Of a stretch of DNA of 64,000 nt, positions 11,178 to 22,830 are shown in pieces (position 1 is the first letter of the stretch; each line of letters opens with the position of its first letter). Both the position numbers and the translations under genes were made by a program. Under the pieces are notes generated by a model, which worked only from the letters and a program-made list of their open reading frames with translations, was not told where the DNA came from and searched no databases. The DNA is from Acanthosepion lycidas (Eukaryota; Mollusca; Cephalopoda; Sepiida; Sepiidae): positions 135,843,127 to 135,907,126 of the forward strand of contig OZ010579.1 in assembly GCA_963932145.1 (NCBI GenBank), given 5' to 3'.

Positions 11178-11978
11178 TTACCAAATTGGACGTATTTTGC
11201 GACAAAATGTGCTCATTGGGCAATCCCAAAAATTGAATTTTTCTATCCAATCAGTTCCAAATAAGTTGTCTAAAGTTTTCAATACGTAGGCTTTGAGCTT
11301 TTTGGTAACTCCATTTAGTGTTACTGTAAGTATTACCTCGCCTAAAATGTTAATATTTTCGCCAGTTACGGATTTTGCTGTTTTATCCGTTTTTAATAAA
11401 GTCGGCTTGTTTAATTTTCGCCAAGTAAGCCAGTTAATAGTTGAAATATCAGAACCTGAATCAAGCTGGAATTTAATGGACTTATTGAAAATATCCACTG
11501 TTACATATTTTCTTAAATTCCTATCGACAATATTGTCAGATTGAGCTTGCCTAATTTTATTTTTAGGTTTTCTCGTTCTGTTGGCGTACCAGCACAAAGT
11601 TAAAGTATGACCACTTTTATTGCAATTTTTGTAATATTTTTTGTTCTTAACTGGACAGAATTTCATCCAATGCCATTTACCACAATGGTAACATGGTTCG
11701 GGCGGTTTCTTCAACTTATTTGGGTTTTGGTTACTGCGGAATTTAGGACATGAGATTTGCCTTTTGTCTTTTTGAGGGGAATAGGAAGTAGACTTACTTC
11801 TGATTTTATTAATCTGAGTCACACCTGATTCCTCGATAGTGTTTGAGTCACGCTTTACAGATATTACTCTTTGACAATCCTCTTCCAGTTTTTGGAGAGT
11901 CAATCCTTGTTCGTTGTCAAGCTTGGTCAGTACCCGTCGTCTTCTGCTGATACTAGACCTTGTGCGAAAATTAAGCAC
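11178..11978 (-). pseudogene. Gypsy fossil 1 gag zinc knuckle and aspartic protease
   Basis: The translation contains a CYHCGKWHWMKFC zinc-knuckle block followed by a second CX2C-type cluster, typical of the nucleocapsid end of gag. It then shows FQLDSGSDISTINW, the aspartic protease active-site region with a DSG triad, and LFGTDWIEKFNF near the end of the protease. Upstream, LTLQKLEEDCQRV matches the end of gag in related elements. Fossil. Confidence 0.8.
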
Positions 11979-12591
11979 TTAAAATCATCGGCAGTCAGTT
12001 CGGCTAGTTTAAAATCATTACATAGCTTGTTTACTGATGCTGCAAACGTTAGAAAATCTTGCTGGTTGTCTTTGACTGTGTTCAGACATTTCCAACGTTT
12101 GTGGAACAAGGTTGTGTTAGACCCGAATAGTTCCGAAAGGAGCTTAATAGTCTCTGAAAAATCCAAGTCAGTCGTTTTCTTGGGTAATATGAAGTCTACG
12201 AACCTACTATGTTCTGTAGTTCCCAGTTTTCTCAATAGTAGACGTACCTTTTTTTTACTGCACAGTCTACGTTGAAAATATCTTCGTAGCGCCTGTAAAA
12301 AGCATCGAACGTTTTGTCGTTCTCTGGTACGTATTCAAAGGTTTCCATTGAATTGTAGATTGTACTCTGGGAGAATATTGTATCTTTTTCAGAGTTTGAG
12401 CCTTTTAATGCATTTACGAGTAATTCTTTAAGTTGTTTCTGTTGTAGCTCAGCATTCTGAAGCGTAATTCGTTGGAATTCCATTTGTTGTTTATGTAATT
12501 CCAAAAATAGTTGTTGTCTTTCTTCTGATTTTTGTTGCTGGTCCAAATTTTCTTTTAAGATTTGGGCAACTGCTTTTTGAAAATCTTCCAT
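11930..12591 (-). pseudogene. Gypsy fossil 1 gag region
   Basis: Two open stretches encode a gag-like protein. The first begins MEDFQKAVAQILKENLDQ and is rich in Gln, Glu and Lys, as expected of a coiled-coil N-terminus. Then comes the ETFEYVPENDKTFDAFYRRY block, common at the start of the capsid-like domain in this gypsy group, followed by a second part with LTADDFKCLIFAQGL. The intact protein would have formed the particle shell. Fossil. Confidence 0.75.
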
Positions 12592-13214
12592 ATTTAAAAA
12601 TGACAGCGCTTTTTGTTGCTTTGATACACGTGTACTAAGAGGAGGTACACAAAAACCCTTGATAGATTTGTTCCTTTTTTTTTCTTTTAGAGAAGAAAAA
12701 AAATATGGACAGAATAGTTAAACTAAACTAATTATGTCTGTTTAGCTTTTTTTTCCCCGTGGTTCCGTTAATTTTAACGTAATTGAATAAACTTTCACCA
12801 CACTTATGTATTTTTTTTTAGAAAGGTACAAAAAAGAGAAAACTCACCTCAGTGAATTTGAGGGGAGAATAATTTTATGCAAGAGTTCAACTCGGTTGCA
12901 TAAAAAAATTTTCGATAATTTTTTTCGAAAACTTGAGTACAATGGTAGTACTTCGCTCTAGTATTGCCAGTTTGTTTTATGAACAACTGTTTTTTCCTGT
13001 GTGTGGGTGTGTAAGAATCCTTTCTTGTTATTTGGACAGACTTTAATATTCCTTAGATGTCGAATCATTGCTCGTCACTGATGTTTGGTATCGGAATATA
13101 TTTTTTATATGTAAACGCTGAGTGTTGCGTTTAAATCGCTAATGTAGTAATACTAGCTTATTTTCTCGTTCAAAACTGCTGTGGGAACGCGTGTAGTTTG
13201 TGTATTTTTCGAGT

Positions 13215-13410
13215 ACTGTCGCAATTGATATGGTGAGAACGAAATTCTCGAATCTTTCTGTCGCCACTGTTGTGGGACTGGCAAATTATTGCGGTTTTCG
13301 ACGTGAATGCGTTTCTCGAATTCTTCATCGACCCAGATGTGGAATTGGTCAGGTATTTAGGTTTCGCCGTGAGTGCGTTTCTCGAATCCTCCGTCGCCAC
13401 TGATGTGGGT
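13215..13410 (-). repeat. Three degenerate leader repeats with primer-site-like motif
   Basis: Three copies, spaced about 67-70 bp, of a block resembling GTGGCGACGGAGGATTCGAG followed by AAACGCACTCAC lie at about 13,369-13,410, 13,303-13,344 and 13,233-13,279. The copy nearest the LTR contains the presumed primer-binding site. The others repeat the LTR-end/primer-site junction inside the untranslated leader. The copies differ at several positions each. Confidence 0.7.
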
Positions 13411-13651
13411 GCCAAAGTTGGGACCACAGAAGTAAAACACGGAACACGGATTAGATTTAAGAAAGATATATTAACAACAGGTTACAGAGATAGTGTAAGC
13501 AGAGCTTACTATATTGTTAGTGTCCAACACTGATAGTCGTACGAGACTCTGCGTCTCTCTAGAGTGTTATGTCCCCTACTTAATACAGGCCTGGAAGAGT
13601 CTATTGTGTAGGTAGTTTCCGGTCTCACAATAAAAACTAATTTGTAATACA
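13401..13651 (-). repeat. Probable 5' LTR of gypsy fossil 1
   Basis: On the minus strand this segment begins TGTATTACAAATTAG and ends CCCACATCA, giving the TG...CA ends of an LTR of about 251 bp. It is followed after one base by TGGCGAC, a common gypsy primer-binding start complementary to a tRNA 3' end. The position just upstream of the gag leader fits. The partner LTR is missing, so the ends cannot be confirmed by comparison. Confidence 0.55.
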
Positions 13652-14021
13652 CTGTGAAACGTTTGGAACACTAATGCTTTACACAATCTACAAATACTGT
13701 TAAATCATATTAAACAAAGAAAAATATTAGAACTAATATTAAATACGTAATTTACTATTGTATAGGTGGCATGCTTTACAAAATTCATAATATTATCAGT
13801 CATATGAAATTAAAAGAAATTTCAAAAATACTATTTAATATTCAATGAAGAAGCGAATAAGATGCATACTTTACGACTTTTACAAATACTGCAAATTACG
13901 TTAAATAATGAAATAAAAAAATTACCGGCGTATAAGACGCATATTTTAAAAGACTGAAAAATTCTCTCTTTCTAGTTCTAAGTTTATGTCACGGTCTATG
14001 TAATAATGCCTTGTAGTCTCT
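13652..14021. other. AT-rich spacer
   Basis: No gene seen. It shares short AT-rich motifs with 8.3-8.75 kb on the other side of gypsy fossil 1 and separates the two gypsy fossils. Confidence 0.4.
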
Positions 14022-16350
14022 TCAGAATAAAAAAAAACATATTCTTATGTTGTCATAGTATAGGCAGAAATGTCTCACAAATGCTATTTGATTCTCGAAA
14101 TTTAAATAAAAAAGGAACGATGTGGGAAAATTGTGGAAAGGAAATCCTGCATGAATGAAAAAATAACAGTTCTTTATATTTTCAAAAAATTTAATTTTTT
14201 CCTTAGTAAGCGTTATTATTTCAGATTTTTCTTCAAGACGCATTCGTTCTGCCAGCGGTAATATTATGTTGTTGAAATTTGATACAAGTTTTCTATAGAA
14301 ATTCGCCATTCCGAAAAATCTACGTAGCGATTTAGAATCATTTGGTTGAGGAAATTGTCTTAGTTCGTCAAGTTTTTTAGTACTGGATTTAAGTCCATCA
14401 GCTGAGATGTGAAATCCTAGAAACTCGAGCTCGCTGACAGAGAAATTTTAAAATCATATTCAACGACTTTCTGTAATATTTCCTCAGGATGTTTAGAATG
14501 ACTATCTCCGTCATCCGAGAAGATAAGAATGTAAGTGAACGTACACTTGACGTCACGAAAAATACTATTCATAATCCTTTGGAGGGTGCTGGATGCGTTT
14601 CGCAAGCCGAAAGGCATATAATTGTATTCGTATAATCCGAAAGGTGTGGTCGTCGCTGTTTTACATATGTCATCGGGGTGTACTGGTATTTAGCGATATG
14701 CCGATGACAGATCGATTTTCGAGACCATTTTTTGTTATGCAATTTAGACGACAGAGATTTTATATTTGGAATCGGGTAACGATCAGGTTTTGTTATCGAA
14801 TCCAATAATCTATAATCAAATACAGGTCGGTAAGTTCCATCATGTTTAGGTACCATATGTAATGTTGCACTCCATTCCAATTTGGAAGGGAAAATTATTT
14901 AAGTTTTCTGAAGTTTCCGATATTCCTCAATCGCTATGTCGTATTTTTGTGGAGATGATTGTCTGGTCTTTGAGAAAGGGGAGGATTGCTTCCTGTTTCA
15001 ATTCTGTGAAATACCTTGGGTTTGGTAGCGTTGAGATCTCGATGTGGCGAGATTAAATTTGGATATTTCTTTATGATATTTTTTACTGTTTTATGTCTGT
15101 AGGATTGTCTGGATAAACATCAATGTTCATAATCGTAGACGATGGTTGTGCTTTAGAATGTCTACTTGTTTTATTGATTAACTTACTATTGGTGCAATCA
15201 ACCAATAGTTCAAAGTGACTTAAGAAATCATATTCTAGGAGAGGTTTGGTCGTTTCTGCAACGAGAAAGATCCCTTCTGAGGTTATTCAATTCTAATGTG
15301 ATTACAGTTTGACCGGCGCATTCAATTTCTATTCCGTTGGCTGCTACTATAGAAATGTTGGTCGGGTAGATGATTACACCATATAAAACCTGTTTTGGTA
15401 TTACTGATACAGCAGTTCCTGTGTTTACAACAATATTCGCGTTATTATCCGTGGGGTTACTTCAAGAAGCGGCGACTGTGCGGAAACTATTGTGTCTTCC
15501 CGAATTAGTTTCCTTGATTTATATTTGATACAGATGAATTGGGTTGTAAACTGGATTGCATTTGGACATTTCGTTTGTTAGGCCATTTGCACCAAGGTTT
15601 GCAGAATTTCGGGCGTTCTGCAAAGTAAATGTGCGATCGACAAATCCTGGGTTTTTGATCTCTGTGAAACGGGAAGATACCGAGTGGGTAATCATTTGTT
15701 TTATCCTGGTATCTATGCGGTTGTAGTTGGTGTTTTTCTCTGGATACTTGTTGAATGTTTGTTGTTTCTTGCCTGTTGAGGCATAGAAAAAGATCGTCAG
15801 ACATTTTTCCTAACCGATCCGTTTCCAGATCTGTTTGCGCAGCTATCACTGGCATTATGTAGAGAAGTAGCACTTATATGAATTTGTGTCAGACAATGTC
15901 TTCTTTTACTTCGATACGACTGACTAACGACATCAATTCGTTTAAATAAGTTGAAGGTCGTCCTGATATGGTTGAGGATGATAACAGTTCGTCAAGCATC
16001 TCTGATTTAAACTTTTCATAAGAATTAATTACTGCTTCCTATCATAATCCTTTGAATGTATTATAATTGTTGGTATTTTCCCTACTATATCTGGAGGAAT
16101 AGCTGCCAATGTATGATAAAACTTTTGTCTCGCTTGTTTAATGTTCGTAATGTTGAATTGTGTGCTTCCATAATGGAAAACCAAGCGATCACGTTAATTT
16201 CTATAAATACGGGTGTTTTGATTGTCATGGCTTGTACAGGTGGATCTTAGTTGATCAAACATTTGTTTTGCGTCGATTCATTTTTCCTGCCATGGTTATC
16301 ATTGTTGAAGAAATTGTTTAAGTTTGGTGGTAGTAGCAGCAGTTCAGATT
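14022..16350 (-). mobile_element. Gypsy-type LTR retroelement fossil 2
   Basis: Older, strongly decayed gypsy-family element. Read on the minus strand: gag remnant (about 16,350-15,505), aspartic protease remnant (about 15,500-15,170), reverse transcriptase (about 14,900-14,400) and RT-RNase H linker (14,309 to about 14,100). The gag remnant includes a short Cys/His cluster (ICRSHIYFAERPKFCKPWC at about 15,650-15,590). RT blocks seen are RPVFDYRLLDSITKPDRYPI and MPFGLRNASSTLQRIMNSIF; the linker shows MANFYRKLVSNFNNIILPL. RNase H beyond its start and integrase are absent. More than ten breaks. Confidence 0.75.
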
Positions 16351-16849
16351 TTTGATGATTGGTATTTAGTAAATTACTTTGAGTTGGTCACCAGGTTAAA
16401 TTTGGTAATGTGTGTGAAAAATGTTATCTTGGTGCTTGGTATTGCGCGTAGTCCCCAGTATATAGTGGGTTATGTGTGGCTCAATTTGGGCCTTGTTAGG
16501 ATTAGTCTACTATAAACGATGTATGAATGAGTAAATAAGATACGATAAACTACATCTTGGCCTGGAGTATAACAATAATAATTTATATAAACATTAATAA
16601 GTAGTTTCTTATTGTACAAAAACAATAGTAATGTTCATAGATGGTACACGGTTGGTATTTAAGTAAGATTAAATAAAATGTTTGTGATTTTTGTTATGCA
16701 TTTCAATGAATACAAGAGTTTATAAAAGTACTTAAGATTTTTTGGGAGATGCTAGTTTCATTTGGTAAGATGTCCCGTGAATAAGAAAAAGGAAGTAGAA
16801 TGTATGAGAGAAGTAAAGTGGGATGAAAATAACGAGGAAATTGTGAGAA
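16351..16849. other. Unassigned AT-rich sequence, probably leader of gypsy fossil 2
   Basis: No gene recognised. It lies between the gag remnant and a promoter-like LTR candidate, so it is probably untranslated leader plus decayed sequence. Confidence 0.3.
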
Positions 16850-17082
16850 GTAGTTGTGGTTGTTGAAACCGAGATGCCTTTGATGAATCAGCTCACAGTT
16901 ATGTTTCTCTCTCTGTGTCTGGAATCTCTTCTTTTTTTTTCTCTTTTAGTCAGGGGTCTATTTATATTGTTAGCGAAGTTGAAAGCCGTTCCGATTAAGC
17001 TGTTGATTATTTCACAGGTGCTCATTTCTTATTGGTCAATATATATTAATTTGGATTGTATTTAATCAACTTCAACCGGAAA
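16850..17082 (-). promoter_or_regulatory. Candidate LTR promoter of gypsy fossil 2
   Basis: On the minus strand the segment holds a good TATA box (TATAAATAG at 16,966-16,958) about 0.6 kb upstream of the gag remnant. This is where the 5' LTR promoter of gypsy fossil 2 should lie. No second LTR copy exists in the window to confirm it. It could also be chance in AT-rich DNA. Confidence 0.3.
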
Positions 17083-17489
17083 TTATGCGTGGAGACTATT
17101 GCGCAAAGCCCGAAATATGCCATTATGAAAGAAGTAGCTTCCTGTTTCTTCTTTTAGTGTCATTAGACATGTATATGGTAAGTGCCCAAGTTCAAAGCAT
17201 AAAACAAATAACTGCACCGAACATAAAGCTAAATTGCCTTAATTGTTCTTCTAAGGAAGATATATTTTTATATAACAGCATTATGCGAAAAATTAAAAGT
17301 TATATCTCTGCATACACACATGTGTACTAACACTTGCGAGGAGAATAAATTCTTATTACCTATAGTAAACTTACCCATCCGGTGGGGTACGAAAAGGACG
17401 CTGGTCAGTTGCTTATTAGATGCCAGTAGTCAGCATTTTTACTTTTCGAAAAAATAATTAAATGACTAAATTGCCCCCGATAGGATGTT
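17083..17489. other. Unassigned sequence between gypsy 2 and BEL/Pao fossils
   Basis: One 81-codon frame (17,085-17,330, plus) has a hydrophobic N-terminal stretch and no recognisable family. I do not call it a gene. Confidence 0.3.
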
Positions 17490-17494
17490 AAAAA

Positions 17495-18440
17495 GTGGAT
17501 TTTCAAGTTATAACCTATTTAAAACAAGCTAACAGGCGATTTAATCAAATTGTACTGGATATTGAGAAGGAGAAGGTGAGGCAACTTCATTTGCCTCTAT
17601 TAATTGATAGTGAATTTGATATCTTAAAAATTGATGAATTAGATTCAATTGAGAAAAATCTAACCAGTTTGAACAAAAGATTACCCTTATCAAGAAATAA
17701 ACATGGCCAGGTCGACATCTTAAAATTAATAGGTGTCGACATATTCATGCATTCTACCAAACCCATTAAATGGATGAGAGGCTTAGCATGGGAATTACCG
17801 AGTTATATAGCACCATGTGGAGAGATTTAATCATTTTCTATATGATCATCAGATAAAACCAGTAAATTCGAAGACTTCAGTTAGTCAAAACAGTTATCAT
17901 GCTATCGTAAAGGAGTTAGCCAAATGTTCTGAGCGAGAAGTACATTTTGTATTAAATCCAAAAGACACCTACACTGATAACATACCTGATACCTTTGACA
18001 TGTCTCTAGTAGAAACAAAAGTAAAGCACATGTTAGAGGTAGATTCATTTATCACGGAAGTAGATATAAGTTCATATGACAGAAAAAATAGAGTAATTCA
18101 AGGAATCTATTGAATTAAAAACGATGAATATTATGTGGATCTGCCGTGGTATAAGGACAAAATCAGTTTTGTTTCATCTAATTATAAAGTAGCCCTAACT
18201 GTATTTCAATGAACAGTGCAGTCTCTTGAACGTAAAAATCCGCATAAAGATTATAGCGAAGTATTCTTTCAGCAAGAAAAAGGCGGCTTTCTAAAAAGAA
18301 TACACATACCATCAGAAGAGTATGAAAAATGCGTCTGGATTCCACATAGACCTGTGTTCAAAATGGAATCTCAAGCTACAACAAAAACTTAGAGCGGTTT
18401 TCAATTGTTCACTGAAAACGTAGGACAAGTGCTGCCTATT
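17495..18440 (+). pseudogene. BEL/Pao fossil, protease-RT linker and RT start
   Basis: Two open stretches (17,495-17,830 and 17,817-18,113) cover the region leading into RT. The second carries SQNSYHAIVKELAKCSE and DIPDT/FDMSLVETKVKHML-like sequence, usual in BEL/Pao pol. Translated remnants to about 18,400 include YYVDLPWYKDKISF and the WIPHRPVFK block at the RT entry. Fossil. Confidence 0.75.
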
Positions 18441-18639
18441 CAGGAATAAAAATGATCAACAATATGATCGAGTTATTGTTAAAATTCAAAAATATGTTAT
18501 GTTAGGCGACACAAGGAAAGCCTTTCAAATAATTAAACTTAAAAGGGAGGAATATAAGCACAAATTCCGTTTCTTCATAAAAAAATGGAGACGAACTGTT
18601 GTCCTTAGACATTATAGTGGGTCAGCCAATTTGTATTGG

Positions 18640-19420
18640 TTATAAATAGAAATAAAAACTGACCCTCTACAATTTTCACAAAATCAAATGTAACAAAGAC
18701 AACAAGAGAAATAATCAAGAAGTAGAAATTATGAATTTGTTCAACAATAAATATTTTTTATAAACACAACAAATACATAAATATATAGTGAAAAAGTTGA
18801 TAAACACAATAGAGTTCTTTGGTGTGTGTTACTGAAAGAATTTGACTTACTGTACTGTATGTGTGAAAATGAGAAGGTGTAGTTAACTATATTTGTTTTT
18901 ATAGGAAAATTAAACAGTTGTTTTTGTTTTTGTATTAAATAGAAAACAGTATTGTTCTTGACTCACTGATTGTTATAGAATTATCGCTCATTAACCAGAG
19001 ATTCTTCTTGTGGAATAGAATATTTTGTGGGAGTGAGTGTTAAGCCTGGAAATGGTTGACAAGGTTTGTTGTTGTATTGAAGATAAAGTTCGGCTCCTTT
19101 GCTGTGTTGATTTCCAATGAAGTCAAGTGAATTTGGTTCAATATTTTAAGTGCCCACTGACCAAGTCGCGTCGAAGTTTCGTTTTTATTAGTTCTCTTGG
19201 TCACGTGGGGAGGCTCGTGAACATGTTTACATTTTATGGCGTCAACTAGAGGTCAAAATTTGGGTCGGTACCTTCGGACGTAGTTGACGACACCTAATTA
19301 ATATTTTACAACCAATCAAAATACATCAGTTGTTATATTTTGTTGGGAGACTCTATGTGTTTAACTTGCACAAAATTTAAGATTTAAAAAAATGTAGGAA
19401 TCTGATTCTACAACATAACA
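18640..19420. mobile_element. Insertion within the BEL/Pao fossil
   Basis: Homology to BEL/Pao pol stops near 18,640 and resumes near 19,420 at FIFGFNTSPFILNY, so about 780 bp of unrelated DNA separates two parts of the RT. The insert has no coding capacity. Its part from about 18,690 (TGTAACAAAG) to about 19,415 (GATTCTACAACA) loosely resembles a solo LTR, but I could not identify a target-site duplication. Origin otherwise unknown. Confidence 0.5.
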
Positions 19421-19495
19421 CCTTCATTTTCGGATTTAACACAAGCCCATTTATTCTTAACTACATTTTAAAATATTAATTACAGCAGTACCAGC

Positions 19496-21270
19496 TTGAT
19501 GAATTTACTGAAATGCTCAAATATAACTTTTATGCAGATAATCTACAACAAACTAGCAATAATCGTGATAAATTTATCGACTTGTATAAAAAAGGCGGTT
19601 GATAGACTCAAGGAAAGCAATTTCAACCTACGCTCTTGTAACACTAATAGTAAGGAGCTTAAATCAATTATAGTAAAGGAAAATACCATCTTTCAACATG
19701 AACATTATGAAAAGATATTAGGATATAACCATTGTCCTAACGATAATACGATGATAGTGACAAAGATCACAATAAACAGAAATGTGAGGACTAGGAGGCA
19801 AATATTAGCCCAGTCAGCCAGGATTTATGACACATTATCATTATATGAGGAAGTTCCCAAGAATATATTTGTAACATGGTCTACATTATCCAACATCTCT
19901 TTCTCACGTCAAGCTATTAATACAGAGGAAGCCTTAAAACTTTATATGCTTTGCAACTCATAACCACAGTTTATGGTCTCGTCGTTATGTTCGCTAAAGG
20001 AAAAGTGGTTCCTTCAAAAACAAAATCCATTCCTATCATAGAGTTATTTTCACTGTATATAGTCTTTGAAGCATTGTCTATAATTCTGAAATCCTGTTCA
20101 AATATTATGATTGAAAATGTGTGCATTATGGTGGATGCACAGGTTGTACTATCATAGTTACTTAGTGATGCACCTACAAGCAAAATCCTACTTGTTAGAA
20201 ACCGGCTTAAGTATATACACGCCATCAAAAAATCGAATTGAGAAAATTGAAAAAAGGATAAAATTTAAATACATACCTGGTTTCACGAGGAGTTAACCGT
20301 GACCAGTTTGTGAGTAAATTGGAGTTTTGGAAACATGGTCCATCGAGGCTAACTAAAGACTCTTTTTACTGGCCTAGTAACAGTTTACTAACAAGATGGA
20401 TTCAACCACAATAATTAACACACAGAGATTCTTTACGTTTACAAAACTATATAATGCAACAGCCATGGTGCTTGAATCACACATAAATGCAGAACACGAG
20501 CCAGATTGGGAAATCATAAGCTGGATGCAAAGTTATATCTCATTAAGTCAGTGCAGGAAGAAGTGTTTGAAAGAGAATTAAAGTATTTGAGGGATCCTCA
20601 TTAAGGTGAAATCCCCAAGTTGGTGGAAAAACTTTAAACATATTTTTGGATAAGGATGGGATACTAAGAGTAAATGGCAAGATATAGAATGTTGACAGGA
20701 AATAAAATATTCCATATTATAGGCTAAATATCATTACGTAACCAGATTAATTACTGAAGTTGCTCATCATTGGTGTAAACACTTGGGAGTTGGTGTAACC
20801 ATTACAAATAGTATCTGGATATTGGATAACTCAAGCAATACAGGTAGGCAAGTCGGTGATATCTGGATGTTATGTCTGCAAACGCTACAACAGTCTGGCA
20901 TTTAGATATCCCAGGTTCACCAACCTAAATACAGAGTAAATTTTAAAAAATCCGTTTCAACATACATGATTAAATTGAAAATTGCCACATATTAGTAGAA
21001 AAAAGAAAAGGCAACAAAGATGTATTGGTTGATATTTATGTGTTTGAATGTACGAGCTGTACATATGGAAATTATGCCAGATATGGGCATTATGTCATTC
21101 ATCCAACCCTTTACACGTTTTATCAATCATTAAAATCCATGTTGTGCTAATTAAGAACTGAGCAGAGTCCCAAAATTACATTTGTAAACAAAAGTGTTCG
21201 CGCAGCTGGCATAATGAAAGGAGGCAGGTCTGTGGATAGACACAGTTTAAAACACTCCATTGGAAATGTC
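19496..21270 (+). pseudogene. BEL/Pao fossil, RT end, RNase H and integrase
   Basis: The stretch at 19,496-19,963 encodes the RT palm end and thumb (DRLKESNFNLRSCNTNSKEL, ILAQSARIYDTLSLYEEVPK). The stretch at 19,951-20,157 matches the RNase H part (TVYGLVVMFAKGKVVPSKTK). Remnants at 20,740-21,120 show HHWCKHLGVGVT and CYVCKRYNSLAFRYPRF, the zinc-binding and linker parts of integrase, and VRAVHMEIMPDMGIMSFIQP of its catalytic core. Fossil. Confidence 0.8.
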
Positions 21271-22039
21271 CCATAACCATTATGTAAAGGAACCTCCAGA
21301 AGATGCATCACAACAAAAAAGAAAGGCCCACGTCAGGCCTAAAAGAAAAATAAAATAATACAAACTCTGATTTTGTTTACTATTGATATTACCAAAATAA
21401 AATAAAATAATTAATATTCTCTGTACTAACAGGATAGTATGGCCAGAATAATGCCAAGGAATCCTAGAGCAGTTTGTCCGCAAGGTTCCTCATCTTTTTA
21501 TACTAATCTTACTTATATCTAAATATTTAATGCAGTTCTCATTGTGAAATGAACATCACACTAATAAAGAGATTCACTGTGAACTCTGGTGACTTAATTA
21601 TTGGACTTTACATGTTGATTAAATGGTTGCATATGAAAGTGCATTTAACTAGTGATTGGCGCACTTTTCTACCTTTTTTGAACTCATTTTATTACTTCCG
21701 AATGACCACATACTGAACGGGTGTTAACCACTCCGTTATCACCACAGAGTCCGTAGATGGCGAGAACATCAACTCACCCTCAGCAGATGAGTTTGGTCGC
21801 AGACACCATTAAGCTTACAAAGAATACAAAAACGGGTGAATGAAAGTGTGCATATAGATATATATTCCTTTTTTACACATATGTGTACAGACTTCCAATG
21901 AAAGATTGCAAGTTCTTTGTTAATTTAGTTTAAGTATTATATATGCCTGTGTGCAGTCAAGTAAATCTAGGTTGTTTGTATTTTTACATATAATTAACAA
22001 TATATTTTATTGCCTTAGAAAACTAAATAGAAAATATAC
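21271..22039. other. Unassigned sequence
   Basis: AT-rich with no supported gene. A slightly GC-richer piece at about 21,655-21,810 looks like a fragment of an interspersed repeat, but no second copy was found in the window. Confidence 0.35.
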
Positions 22040-22440
22040 AAAAGGAGGGAATGAAGGCGTGGGTATAGAGGTGTTCTTCAATATCTGCCTCAAAGGAGAA
22101 ACAGGCCGCCCCATTAAGGTAAGACTGCAAGAACATCGTAAAACAGTAAGACAAGGGAAAATAGAAAATCAGGCGTAGCTGATCACATATGGAAGAAAGA
22201 TCGCCGCCACCTGTGGGATGAAGATGAAATAATAGACAGAGAGCAAAACTGGAAAATACGAAACTTAAAGAATCAGCTACAAAAATCTCCTGAGCACGTG
22301 GAACTCGAACTATCTACTCCGGTGGGCGAAATAAAGAATTCGGTTCGAAATTCAATCAGCTGAAGAAGACCGGAGCGTACAACGGCCGAAACGTTGTGAA
22401 TATGGCCATAAAGAGGTGGATAACAGTCCGAATAATGTAA
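22040..22440 (+). mobile_element. Penelope-like element, 3' end, copy 1
   Basis: The translation of 22,040-22,310 gives GETGRPIKVRLQEHRKTVR, then ADHIW and HLWDEDEIIDREQNWKIR in a neighbouring frame. This is the GIY-YIG endonuclease domain that ends Penelope-like retroelement proteins. The non-coding tail follows at 22,356-22,440 with CTGAAGA (22,360-22,366), a short possible stem and GAAAC (22,388-22,392). The same tail recurs at 33,066-33,155. The reverse transcriptase is missing, as in a typical 5'-truncated copy. Confidence 0.8.
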
Positions 22441-22479
22441 ATAGGGGTATTTGCAAAGTAGTATTAAAGATTTTGAGAC

Positions 22480-22830
22480 ACTTACATTTTACAAAAACAA
22501 AACAAAACAAAAAAACAACAGGTAAATAAATAATAAATAAATAAAATAAAAAAATAAAATAAAATAAATGCCATTAGTATGCAGGCGGCTCCAGGGAGTT
22601 AGTGAAAAAAGAAGACTGAGAATACGGAGGATTGATGAAAGGACAGAAGATGAACGGGATTTAAGAAGATAGAAGATGGTGACTGACGATAGATTTAAAT
22701 CTTTGAAGATTGTAGCTACCAGGGAAGCAAAGGAACAGAAGAAAGTTCCACAGGTGGGAAGTACGAGAAAAGAAACTGTTCTCATTCCACTCTCCATTTC
22801 CAGGGATATCATGTCTAGTTCTTATTTTAG
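22480..22830 (-). mobile_element. LINE 3' end fragment, Jockey/CR1-like
   Basis: On the minus strand, around 22,800-22,680, the translation shows RTSHLW and a decayed block like FPGSYNLQRFKS. This resembles the conserved RTSxLWNSLP...FKSxVN end of Jockey/CR1-like RT proteins. A 3' untranslated stretch and a run of TTTA/TTTTA repeats at about 22,480-22,570 follow, resembling a LINE tail. The fragment at 45.2-45.7 kb shares several of these blocks. Only the last part of the element is present. Confidence 0.6.

Larger units (their letters stand above)
8756..13651 (-). mobile_element. Gypsy-type LTR retroelement fossil 1
   Basis: Broken gypsy-family (Metaviridae) element. Parts, read on the minus strand: LTR (13,401-13,651), leader with tandem repeats (about 13,215-13,410), gag (12,591 to about 11,930), gag zinc knuckle and aspartic protease (about 11,978-11,180), reverse transcriptase (11,107-10,472), RNase H (about 10,409-9,803), integrase zinc-binding domain and start of the core (9,641-9,294), and later integrase (9,169-8,756). 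No second LTR was found on the 8 kb side. The coding part is recognisable almost end to end but has roughly ten breaks. Middle-aged compared with the two other gypsy fossils, which are more decayed. Confidence 0.9.
17490..21270 (+). mobile_element. BEL/Pao-type LTR retroelement fossil
   Basis: Broken BEL/Pao element, pol region only. Parts on the plus strand: protease-to-RT linker (about 17,495-18,110), RT N-terminal part (about 18,110-18,640), an insertion of about 0.8 kb, RT palm and thumb (about 19,420-19,960), RNase H-like region (about 19,960-20,400) and integrase (about 20,400-21,270). Diagnostic blocks are NYKVALTVFQ, YEKCVWIPHRPVFK, NFNLRSCNTNSKELKSI, RTRRQILAQSARIYDTLSLY and CLNVRAVHMEIMPDM, all characteristic of BEL/Pao rather than gypsy. 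No LTRs or gag were identified. Well over ten breaks; old. Confidence 0.85.
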
